Assembly (NCBI GenBank): GCA_036010965.1
Contig: DASCMO010000175.1
Span: forward strand, 1-12,986
Direction of reading: 5' to 3'
From: GCA-2686265 sp036010965
Lineage (GTDB): Bacteria > Planctomycetota > UBA1135 > GCA-002686595
Length of the DNA stretch: 12,986 nt
Both the position numbers and the translations under genes were made by a program. This document shows, in pieces, positions 6,880-12,986 of this stretch. Position 1 is the first letter of the stretch. Each line of letters begins with the position of its first letter. Under the pieces are notes generated by a model, which worked only from the letters and a program-made list of their open reading frames with translations, did not search any database and was not told the origin of the DNA.

Positions 6880-6928
6880 CGGCCCTGGCCCTCGAGCGCG
6901 ATCGGAGCGGGCTTGCCGGCCCTGGCCC
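6880..6928 (+). repeat. 12-bp direct repeat upstream of the sulfatase-fold gene
   Basis: CGGCCCTGGCCC occurs at 6880-6891 and again at 6917-6928, a period of 37 bp, ending 20 bp before the ATG at 6949. Each copy is partly self-complementary. It could be an operator or chance in GC-rich DNA; there is no proof of function. Confidence 0.3.
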
Positions 6929-6948
6929 GTGGTAGAGTGCCGGGCGCC

Positions 6949-9285
6949 ATGGACGCCCGCCCGTCCCGAGCGCTGCACCTCCGCTTCAGCGCGCCGATCA
7001 CCACCTGCGCGCTCGCCCTGATGGGGCTGGTGAGCGGTTGCGGCGGCGATCAGCCCAGCGAGCCCGGCCCCAGCGGCGCCGACCGTGAGCCCAGACCCGA
7101 GGATCGCGCGGCATCAGGGGTCGGTCCCTTGCTCTTGAGGGCGCTGACGACGCCAGCCGCGCCCCAACCCGACCGCATCATCGCGCGCTTCGTGCCCTCG
7201 CGTGACGAGCCGATCTGGACCAACGTCTCGGCTCGCAGCGAGATCGCCCCCCTGCCGCCCGACCAGGACGGTGTACGTCCCGAGGGAACGGAGGGCCTCT
7301 ACCTCTACGGCGCGATGGAGAAGTCCTTCGAGATCCCAGGACCCATCGACTCGACGACCTTCAACCGCGTCGCCGTCAACGTCTGGATCCAGAGCAACAC
7401 CCGCATGCGCGTGCTGCTCGTCCGCGACGGGGCCCCCTTCCAGGGCAGCAGCCAGCTCGACGTCTGGTCTTCCAACTTCCGTCAGCGGATCGTCGGCGAG
7501 TTCGCCTTGACGCGCTACCACAAGCGCCCGACCGACTCGATTCGCTTCTCGATCGGTGCGCACGCGGGCCCGGTCTGCGTCGAGTCGGTGGAGCTCATCT
7601 GGAAGGATCTCCAGAGCTGGCTGCCCCTGCCGGGCAGCGCTCCCGGACCCTTCGATGTCGACGGCGAGGAGCGCGTGGCCAGCATCGTCTCGCGCGAGAT
7701 CGCGGTGGGAGAGCGCTTCCTGTGCCCCGAGGACGCGACCCTGGCCTTCTCGTGCGCCCTGCCTCCGAACCTGCGCTTCCCGGACCAATCACCAACCCTG
7801 GTCGCCACCGTGCACTCCGGCGGCAACAGCAGCGAGACGCGCATACGCCTGGAATCCGACATCCGAGAGCACGCCCGCTGGCACGACGAGCAGTTGCCCC
7901 TCGAGCGCTGGGCCGGAGAGTGGATCGATCTGTCCTTCGAGCTGAAGATCATGGGGCCACACGAGGCCTTCGCGGCCATCGAGACTCCGAGGCTCGTGAC
8001 GTCCAAACCGGCTCCGCCCACGGTCGTGTTGATCACATCGGACACGCACCGCGCGGACCACGTCGGGAGCTCCGGCCTCGATCCGCTGGTCCAGACGCCC
8101 AACATCAACGGCCTGGCCCGGCGCGGGCTCCTGTTCGAGCGCTGCTACTCGACCAGCAACATCACCATCCCCTCGCACGTCGCGATCCTCACCGGGCGCC
8201 ATCCGCGGGACACGCGCATCGTCGACAACGTCACCTCCCTCGCGCGCAGCGCCTCGACCCTGGCAGAGGCCTTCCGGGCCAACGGCTACCGCACCTACGC
8301 CGCCGTCAGCACGCGCCACCTCAGCGACGCCTTGAGCGGGCTCGGGCAGGGTTTCGACCGCATGGCCGTCCCGCGTACTAATGAGCGCCCGGCGCGCGAG
8401 ACGCGCGAGCTGGTGGAGCGCTGGCTCCTGGATTCCCAACGGGAACCCGTGTTCATGTGGCTACACTTCTTCGACGCTCACTATCCCTACGAGGCGCCCG
8501 CGCCCTTCGACGCCCAACCGCGCGAGGGCATCGCCGATACGCGGGAGATGATGGACTACGAGCAGGAGCGCTACCGTGGAGAAGTCTCCTACCTCGACAC
8601 CGAACTCGGCCCTCTGCTGCGAGTCACGCGCATCCGCGATGGCATCATCGCCCTCACTTCCGACCACGGCGAGTGCCTCGGCCAGCACAACATCTTCTTC
8701 GAGCACGCGGAGCTCTACACCGACACACTCCACGTCCCGCTGATCCTCACCTGGCCGGGCTGTCCACCGGCCGTGCGGATCTCCGAGCCGGTCCAGAACC
8801 ACGACTTGGGGCGCACCTTGCTGGACCTCGCGGGCCTCGAGGGCCAGGAGTTCCCGGGTCGGTCACTGATCGGCGAACAGCGCCAAGGAGAGCCGAACTT
8901 CGCCCTCTCCTACGGGGGCCGCTCGGCCTCGGTGACCATCGAGCGCTGGCACCTGATCCTCCACCTGCAGACCCACCAAGCGGGAAACGCGGAGTACGCG
9001 CAGACCAAGGAACTGCACCAGACGGAGCTCTACAACATCATCGAGGACCGCGGTTGCGAGGTGAACCTCGTCGACAGCGAAACGGCCATTGCGGGCCGCC
9101 TTCGCGAACTGCTCCTCGAGTGGCTCGCCGGCGCGGAGGAGACTGACCTGGCCATGGATACCCAGCTGTCTGACGCGGCCCTGGAAGCCCTGCGCGGGAT
9201 CGGCTACGTGGCTCGGCGGACCGCGCGCTCCGGTCAGTGGGTGGATGATGACTGCAGCTGCGGTTGGTGCGAGAGGTTTGAATGA
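6949..9285 (+). CDS. Sulfatase/alkaline-phosphatase-superfamily lipoprotein with Thr at nucleophile site
   Basis: A 778-residue predicted lipoprotein: hydrophobic segment, then LMGLVSGC with lipobox Cys31, and a Ser/Pro/Glu linker to about 60. Residues 70-350 are strand-rich and resemble two beta-sandwich modules (VAVNVWIQSNTRMRVLLVRD; DSIRFSIGAHAGPVCVESVEL). The catalytic domain spans about 356-735. Metal-site signatures are LITSDTH (D365) and ALTSDHGE (D572, H573), with FFDAHYPY (H511). The nucleophile motif reads TIPSH at 406-410 followed by AILTGRHP, so the position of the formylglycine Cys/Ser is Thr406. Phosphoethanolamine and lipoteichoic-type transferases use Thr here, so phospho-group transfer or hydrolysis is as likely as sulfate ester cleavage. 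The protein ends in an unusual CSCGWC tail (C769, C771, C774). ATG at 6949 is preferred over TTG 6913 because it starts just before the lipoprotein signal. Its stop codon overlaps the ATG of a possible small ORF. Confidence 0.88.
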   Translation: MDARPSRALHLRFSAPITTCALALMGLVSGCGGDQPSEPGPSGADREPRPEDRAASGVGPLLLRALTTPAAPQPDRIIARFVPSRDEPIWTNVSARSEIAPLPPDQDGVRPEGTEGLYLYGAMEKSFEIPGPIDSTTFNRVAVNVWIQSNTRMRVLLVRDGAPFQGSSQLDVWSSNFRQRIVGEFALTRYHKRPTDSIRFSIGAHAGPVCVESVELIWKDLQSWLPLPGSAPGPFDVDGEERVASIVSREIAVGERFLCPEDATLAFSCALPPNLRFPDQSPTLVATVHSGGNSSETRIRLESDIREHARWHDEQLPLERWAGEWIDLSFELKIMGPHEAFAAIETPRLVTSKPAPPTVVLITSDTHRADHVGSSGLDPLVQTPNINGLARRGLLFERCYSTSNITIPSHVAILTGRHPRDTRIVDNVTSLARSASTLAEAFRANGYRTYAAVSTRHLSDALSGLGQGFDRMAVPRTNERPARETRELVERWLLDSQREPVFMWLHFFDAHYPYEAPAPFDAQPREGIADTREMMDYEQERYRGEVSYLDTELGPLLRVTRIRDGIIALTSDHGECLGQHNIFFEHAELYTDTLHVPLILTWPGCPPAVRISEPVQNHDLGRTLLDLAGLEGQEFPGRSLIGEQRQGEPNFALSYGGRSASVTIERWHLILHLQTHQAGNAEYAQTKELHQTELYNIIEDRGCEVNLVDSETAIAGRLRELLLEWLAGAEETDLAMDTQLSDAALEALRGIGYVARRTARSGQWVDDDCSCGWCERFE

Positions 9286-9374
9286 CCGGCGAGACAGCAC
9301 GCCCCCGCGACCAGGCCGCTCCACTGCTCGCCGCCATGAGCGCGAGTCCACTCTCTGGAGAGGCTGGCCGATGA
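9282..9374 (+). CDS. Possible 30-residue coupled small ORF between sulfatase-fold and amidotransferase genes
   Basis: An ATG at 9282 overlaps the sulfatase-fold stop (ATGA 9282-9285), and the frame runs 30 codons to a TGA at 9372-9374 that itself overlaps the ATG of the amidotransferase (ATGA 9371-9374). It therefore bridges the 85-bp gap exactly, with termination-reinitiation geometry at both ends. The peptide begins MTGETARPRDQAAPLLAAMS and ends SGEAGR. It is mostly small, polar and Ala/Pro residues with no cysteine, membrane segment or known motif. The amidotransferase's own ribosome-binding site lies inside it. It could be a translated coupling leader, a small protein or chance. Existence as a stable product is unproven. 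Confidence 0.25.
   Translation: MTGETARPRDQAAPLLAAMSASPLSGEAGR
9357..9363 (+). promoter_or_regulatory. Shine-Dalgarno site of the amidotransferase gene
   Basis: GGAGAGG lies 7 bases before ATG 9371, the best ribosome-binding site in the window. It fixes the start of the amidotransferase and contrasts with the radical SAM genes, which have none. It lies within the small bridging ORF, so ribosomes finishing that ORF would pass over it. Confidence 0.65.
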
Positions 9375-10111
9375 ATCTCGGAGACCCGCGCCCCTACCTG
9401 ATCGTCGACAGCTACCTCGACGAGCTCGGGGCCGCGCAGAACCTGGTGCCGCTGCTGGGGGACCGACCTTCGATCGTCGTGCGAGCGGCCTTCGAGCCCG
9501 TACCGCCAAAGGCATCGGAATACGCGGGCATCCTCCTCACCGGCTCGGCGGCCTCCATCCTCGATCCCCTGCCGTGGATAGAACCCGTCCTGGCGCTATT
9601 GCGGGACGCCGCAGAGCGGGATGTCCCGGTGTTCGGAATCTGCTTCGGGCACCAGGCCATCGCGCGCGCCCTGTACGGTCCCGCGGCGGTTCGCTCGGCG
9701 CCGCTCTCCGAGATCGGCTGGACCGAGATCGAACTCCTGGGAGACGACCCCTTGCTGGAGGGTATCGAGCGGCGCTTCGTGTGCTTCGTATCCCACTTCG
9801 ACGAGGTCATACCGGGCGTCGAGGGCCTGGACCTCCTCGCCCGCTCCGAGCGCTGCCCGATGCAGGGGTTTCGCGTCACCGGCAAGCCGATCTGGGCCGT
9901 GCAGTTCCATCCCGAGATGCCTCCCGAGGAGTCCGAGAGGCTCCTGCGCCGGAACCTCGCCCGTCACGCCTACAGGGGCGAGGATCCCGAGCCGATCCTG
10001 GCCGATGCCACCGACCGCCGGAACCTCGGCCGACGGCTGGTGGCGCGCTTCCTGGAGCTCGCCGAGTCCTGGAACGTGCCCCATCGACACGACCAGGAAA
10101 AAGCGCTATAG
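9371..10111 (+). CDS. Class I glutamine amidotransferase (GMP synthase-like GATase1), stand-alone
   Basis: A 246-residue cytoplasmic protein consisting essentially of one triad-type GATase1 domain. FGICFGHQAIA at 88-98 holds nucleophile Cys91 in the nucleophile elbow GxCxGxQ. AVQFHPEM at 176-183 holds His180 and Glu182 of the Cys-His-Glu triad. GILLTGSAAS at 53-62 is the oxyanion-side loop (usual 'G.i..GGp.s'). The family hydrolyses glutamine and passes ammonia to a partner synthase, or acts as a gamma-glutamyl hydrolase or peptidase. No synthase partner is encoded in the window, so the acceptor is unknown. The C-terminal extension (about 200-246, charged, ending HRHDQEKAL) goes beyond the core. 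The start is set by GGAGAGG at 7-base spacing and by the ATGA overlap with the small ORF upstream. The Rrf2 regulator gene starts 32 bp downstream, probably in the same transcript. Confidence 0.88.
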   Translation: MNLGDPRPYLIVDSYLDELGAAQNLVPLLGDRPSIVVRAAFEPVPPKASEYAGILLTGSAASILDPLPWIEPVLALLRDAAERDVPVFGICFGHQAIARALYGPAAVRSAPLSEIGWTEIELLGDDPLLEGIERRFVCFVSHFDEVIPGVEGLDLLARSERCPMQGFRVTGKPIWAVQFHPEMPPEESERLLRRNLARHAYRGEDPEPILADATDRRNLGRRLVARFLELAESWNVPHRHDQEKAL

Positions 10112-10143
10112 CTCTCTCGGCTCGGTACTGCCGACACCCCGCA

Positions 10144-10596
10144 ATGCGCGCCTTCTCCAAATCCAGCGAGTATGCGATCCGCACCCTGACCCGGCTCGCC
10201 CAGCAGGCGGACGGACACACCTACCAGCTCGCCCGCGAACTCGCCGACGAGCTCGACATCCCGGCCCCCTTCCTGGGCAAGATCCTGCAGTCCCTGGCGG
10301 CTGCCGGCCTGCTGGAGAGCCAGCGCGGCCGCAATGGCGGCTTTCGCCTCGCTCACCCGCCGGAAGAGGTCCGCTTGACGCGAATCCTCGAGGTGCTGGA
10401 CAACATCAGCGAGGACCGCGAGTGCCTCCTCGGGCAGGCCGACTGCACCGACGAGCGCGCCTGTCCCCTGCACGAGTTCTGGAAGAGGACCTCGGAGGAC
10501 TTCCTCGAGCGAGTGCGAGAGACTTCCCTCTCGAACCTGATCCAGTTCTGCGAGCGGAACCCCGACTCCGAGTACCCGGTGGCCCGCCGGCCCTGA
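10144..10596 (+). CDS. Rrf2-family transcriptional regulator with three candidate Fe-S cysteines
   Basis: A 150-residue protein, the normal Rrf2/IscR/NsrR length. The N-terminal winged helix is typical: FSKSSEYAIRTLTRLAQ at 4-20, ELADELDIPAPFLGKILQSL at 32-51, then LESQRGRNGGFRLAHPPEEV with the conserved RGxxGGFxLA wing. A dimerisation helix (TRILEVLDNI) is followed by C94, C101 and C107 (C-x6-C-x5-C), close to the three-cysteine arrangement that holds a [2Fe-2S] or [4Fe-4S] cluster in IscR and NsrR. CPLHEFWKRTSEDF continues the family pattern. Such proteins sense iron-sulfur status, nitric oxide or redox state and repress or activate nearby promoters. It lies directly after the amidotransferase gene with no clear Shine-Dalgarno, so it may regulate its own operon. 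The sequence does not show whether it also controls the two Fe-S radical SAM enzymes upstream. Confidence 0.93.
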   Translation: MRAFSKSSEYAIRTLTRLAQQADGHTYQLARELADELDIPAPFLGKILQSLAAAGLLESQRGRNGGFRLAHPPEEVRLTRILEVLDNISEDRECLLGQADCTDERACPLHEFWKRTSEDFLERVRETSLSNLIQFCERNPDSEYPVARRP

Positions 10597-10757
10597 GACG
10601 CGCTCTCCGCGTCCGAGGGTCGTTTTCCTCGAGAGACCTCGCCCCCTCCCCGCGATGCGCCCCATAGCACGCGGCACCGCAGAGCACACCGCTCGCAAGC
10701 GCGGGGCGTGTCACAATTGCTGGATTCGAGGGGCGGCGGAGTACGGTATCGGGCGGC

Positions 10758-11663
10758 ATGAGACCCAGCCGCTGGCTCCCGTTCCTCGCACTGTTCTCGC
10801 TCGCAGCCCTCGGCCTATGGGCGGGGTGGTTCCGGGTGGGGTTCTCACCCGCCGAGCTGGCAGAGCTGGAGCGGGGTTGGACAGAGCTCCGCGAGTGGGC
10901 GCGGATCGAGGAGAGTGGTCCGCCCGACGAGGGAGCGCTGGAGCGGATCGCGAGGGGTTGGAAGGAGGCGGCCAGCGAGAGCGAGCAGTCGGAGATTCTC
11001 GAGCGATTCAAGGACGCCCTGGCCGATCCGGAGCACAGGGCGCCCATCAACGGGCAGGCGATGCTGCCACTGATCGAGCTCGCTCGGCGCGCCATCGAGG
11101 CGCCGGACGCCGACGAGGGCCGCACGGGCCACCTGCTGGTCCTCGCGCGCGGAATGCAGCGGCGCGGCCACTTGCTGACCTTCTTCATCGGAACCTCCCT
11201 GGCGACCGACGTCCTGGCGCGTTGTCGCGAGGACGCGACCCTGATCCCGATCGAGATCGCCGCGCCGCCCCCGCGCCCCGCCGAGCTTTTCGAGGCCCTC
11301 TGCCGCGACCATCTCCTGCTGAGCGAGATGTTGGGGGAGGACGGGGACGGGCGCGGTCTCGATGCGGGAGTGTTGCCGGCTCTCGGTGACCGTGATGGCG
11401 AGGAGTTCGTCTGGCGGTCCTTGCGGGCAGCGCTCGTGGAAGACGCCCGCCGCCTCTACCCGCTAAGAAACGAGCCCGCGCGCTTCGCCGAGCTGCCGCT
11501 CCCCGAGTCACCCGACCTCTTCGTGCGCTTCCGCGCCACCTGCCTGGGGCGACCGGCGGACATGCAGGCGCTGTTGAGCCCCCTTCTGACCGGGGACGTC
11601 GCCCGCCTCGGTGCGACCTGGTCGGAGTTCATCACCGACTGGCACGCCGTCCTCGGCGACTGA
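10758..11663 (+). CDS. Hypothetical membrane-anchored protein
   Basis: A 301-residue protein with one N-terminal hydrophobic helix (residues about 6-24, RWLPFLALFSLAALGLWAGW after MRPS), which may be a membrane anchor or uncleaved signal. The rest is acidic and largely helical: AELAELERGWTELREWARIE at 32-51, and SEQSEILERFKDALADPEHR about 75-94. There is no lipobox and no metal motif. Two widely spaced cysteines do not suggest a cofactor site. I do not recognise the family. The start is the first ATG in frame, right before the hydrophobic segment. It lies 161 bp after the Rrf2 gene, so it may have its own promoter, and is convergent with the porin gene. Function unknown; a periplasm-facing scaffold role would be guesswork. 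Confidence 0.7.
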   Translation: MRPSRWLPFLALFSLAALGLWAGWFRVGFSPAELAELERGWTELREWARIEESGPPDEGALERIARGWKEAASESEQSEILERFKDALADPEHRAPINGQAMLPLIELARRAIEAPDADEGRTGHLLVLARGMQRRGHLLTFFIGTSLATDVLARCREDATLIPIEIAAPPPRPAELFEALCRDHLLLSEMLGEDGDGRGLDAGVLPALGDRDGEEFVWRSLRAALVEDARRLYPLRNEPARFAELPLPESPDLFVRFRATCLGRPADMQALLSPLLTGDVARLGATWSEFITDWHAVLGD

Positions 11664-11754
11664 TGCAGGACCGCACGACGGGACAGGCCAGACGACGCAA
11701 CTTGATGGACGAGTCGCTGTCGATGAGCCTGGCCGTCGCGCCGACCTCCTCCCC

Positions 11755-11783
11755 TCTCGTCGAGCGCAGGAGGCGGGACGAGA
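11755..11783. terminator. Weak inverted repeat between convergent genes
   Basis: TCTCGTC at 11755-11761 pairs with GACGAGA at 11777-11783 around a 15-base loop, in the 132-bp gap between the convergent genes ending at 11663 (plus) and 11796 (minus). The position fits a bidirectional terminator, but the stem is short and neither side has a T run, so this is only a candidate. Confidence 0.2.
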
Positions 11784-11795
11784 CTCCGGCGATGC

Positions 11796-12986
11796 TCAGA
11801 AGTCGATCTGGAAGCGTGCCAGGAGGGCCTCGTGGTCAATCTCGTCCACCTCGCCCGAAACGTAGTTGAGCATCACCCGCGTGTTGGGGTTCAAGTACCA
11901 GTTGAGCCCGAGGGTGAAGTCGTCGAGCTTGCCGCCCGGGACTCCGGCGCCGTCGAGGTCGAGGGCGGAGAGGCGCGCAGTCAGCTCCAGGGCGCCGTTG
12001 CCCTCGGTGCCGTAGTTGGCAGTAGGCTTCACGCGGCCGAAGGCGGCCGCCTTGCGATCGTAGTTGCGGTGATCTCCGTCGGTCAGAAACCAGCCACCGT
12101 AGAGGTAGTGTCCCTCGAACTCCGGGTCGGAGCCGTCGTCGGCGTCGACCGAGGCCTCGACGAGCTCGGCCTGGAGCGAGAAGGGACCGTGGACCCAGGC
12201 GCCCTCGAGACCGAGCAGACTGTAACCGTCAGCGGGGATCTCGAGAGTGTCCACGACGTCTGGCGCCTGGTGGTTCTCGGGCCCCGAATCGAAGGAGATC
12301 AGGCCGTCGTCGGCGCTGCGGTCGCTGTAGGCCAGGCCGAAGTGCAGGACGTCAGTGCCCCCGTCGGCGTAGAGGGGGTTGAAGGTCACCCGCGCCGTCG
12401 TGCTGTACTCCTGGCTGGGACCACCCACGTCGTTGCCGTCACTGCCGGAAGTCCGAAACATGCCCAGCGACCAGGTCACGTCACCTGACGCGTCGGAGAT
12501 GCCCACGCCCGTGTTGCGGCCGGGAGAGAAGGCATTCGGGAGCGAGCGCTCGAGGAAGGTCAGGTAATTGCCGCTGGTGAGCTCCTCCAGACTGAAGGGC
12601 TCCTTGAAGTGCCCCACCTTCACGTCCGCGTCGCCGACCACGTCGGTGAAGCCGAGGTAGGTGTCCTTGAAGTCGGCGTCACCGCCGGCGAAGTCGTACT
12701 GCACCTTGAAGAAGACGTTCTCGTAGAGGGTGCCCTTGACCCCCAGGCGGGCACGACGGAACTCCGTTCCATCTTCCATTCCGGGCCCCGAGGAGTTGAG
12801 GGCCCAGTCGTTCTGCAGGCGACCGAAGAACTTCACGCTCACGTCGCCGTCGGCCCCGGTCCAGGCCAGGCCGCTCGCCGTGCTCCAGTTCCCGCCCACT
12901 CCCGCGGAATCGGCGGTCGGCGTGGGGATCTCGCTCTCCCCGCCGGGGTCGCTCGACGCGCTCGCCAGGACCGGCGGGCAAGCGAG
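11796..12986 (-). CDS. Phosphate-selective-type porin (OprO/OprP family), start outside window
   Basis: The minus-strand frame is open from the window edge for 396 codons to TGA at 11798-11796. The first visible residues (LACPPVLASASSDPGGESE) look like the end of a signal peptide, so the true start lies beyond 12986. GTG at 12899 is an internal codon, not the start. The outer-membrane porin family is shown by FRRARLGVKGTLYENVFFK, VQYDFAGGDADFKDTYLGF, VGHFKEPFSLEELTSGNYL, then FLERSLPNAFSPGRNTGVG, which follow the Porin_O_P pattern (RRar.g..G, yDfag, vG.fkePf.leelt, Ers.p....pgR..Gv). Alternating hydrophobic strands continue to the end, and the protein finishes LARFQIDF with the terminal Phe used for outer-membrane insertion. 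It is acidic, with many Asp in loops, so anion or phosphate selectivity is not assured. Convergent with the hypothetical gene at 10758. Confidence 0.88.
   Translation of the reverse strand, partial: LACPPVLASASSDPGGESEIPTPTADSAGVGGNWSTASGLAWTGADGDVSVKFFGRLQNDWALNSSGPGMEDGTEFRRARLGVKGTLYENVFFKVQYDFAGGDADFKDTYLGFTDVVGDADVKVGHFKEPFSLEELTSGNYLTFLERSLPNAFSPGRNTGVGISDASGDVTWSLGMFRTSGSDGNDVGGPSQEYSTTARVTFNPLYADGGTDVLHFGLAYSDRSADDGLISFDSGPENHQAPDVVDTLEIPADGYSLLGLEGAWVHGPFSLQAELVEASVDADDGSDPEFEGHYLYGGWFLTDGDHRNYDRKAAAFGRVKPTANYGTEGNGALELTARLSALDLDGAGVPGGKLDDFTLGLNWYLNPNTRVMLNYVSGEVDEIDHEALLARFQIDF

Noticed and set aside
6913..6948. TTG start 12 codons upstream for the sulfatase-fold lipoprotein
   Set aside because: It only adds residues before an already adequate lipoprotein signal; ATG 6949 is the stronger start codon.
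10717..10747. TTGCTG and TACGGT as a promoter for the gene at 10758
   Set aside because: The spacing is 19 bp, the -10 match is poor and the start codon is only 10 bp further, so the support is too weak to list.
11663..11869. Small plus-strand frame after the hypothetical gene
   Set aside because: It runs antisense into the porin C-terminus, is Arg/Ser-rich and has no motif or ribosome-binding site.

Overview
The window looks like chromosomal DNA from a very GC-rich, Gram-negative-type (diderm) bacterium. The evidence is a porin of the phosphate-selective O/P type ending in Phe, two lipoproteins with clear lipobox cysteines, and signal peptides. The mix of divergent B12-binding radical SAM enzymes, a sulfatase-fold lipoprotein with a large N-terminal extension, decayed parvulin-like and peptidase-MA-like secreted proteins, and weak Shine-Dalgarno usage suggests a Planctomycetota lineage. 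That assignment is inference from gene style; a myxobacterial or acidobacterial origin cannot be excluded without a database search. No rRNA, tRNA, CRISPR array, insertion sequence or prophage gene was seen.

Layout. (1) 1-414, minus strand: N-terminal part of a secreted, probably SurA-like protein, cut by the window edge. (2) 415-685: divergent intergenic region with a run of ten G. (3) 686-3331, plus strand: a likely three-gene operon of an unknown cytoplasmic protein, a parvulin-like lipoprotein and a secreted peptidase-MA-like protein whose zinc motif is destroyed; the last two share an ATGA overlap. (4) 3332-3604: leader region with a perfect 10-bp hairpin and -10-like boxes. (5) 3605-6795: two tandem paralogous B12-binding radical SAM genes 23 bp apart, followed by a strong hairpin. 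(6) 6949-10596: a sulfatase-fold lipoprotein with a threonine at the nucleophile position and a CxCxxC tail, a possible 30-residue ORF joined to both neighbours by ATGA overlaps, a class I glutamine amidotransferase, and an Rrf2 regulator with three candidate Fe-S cysteines. (7) 10758-11663: an unknown membrane-anchored protein. (8) 11796-12986, minus strand: a phosphate-selective-type porin, convergent with region 7 and missing its start.

How they may work together (inference). The centre is the duplicated radical SAM pair. Both copies keep the CxxxCxxC cluster motif, an N-terminal B12-binding-type domain and several further shared cysteines, but are only a little under 60% identical, so they probably do related but different chemistry, for example successive methylations or rearrangements on one product. 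No precursor peptide or pathway gene identifies the substrate. The downstream group has the opposite cell address (envelope lipoprotein) plus a cytoplasmic amidotransferase and a probable Fe-S sensor. Whether it forms one system with the radical SAM pair is open, because a hairpin and about 150 bp separate them.
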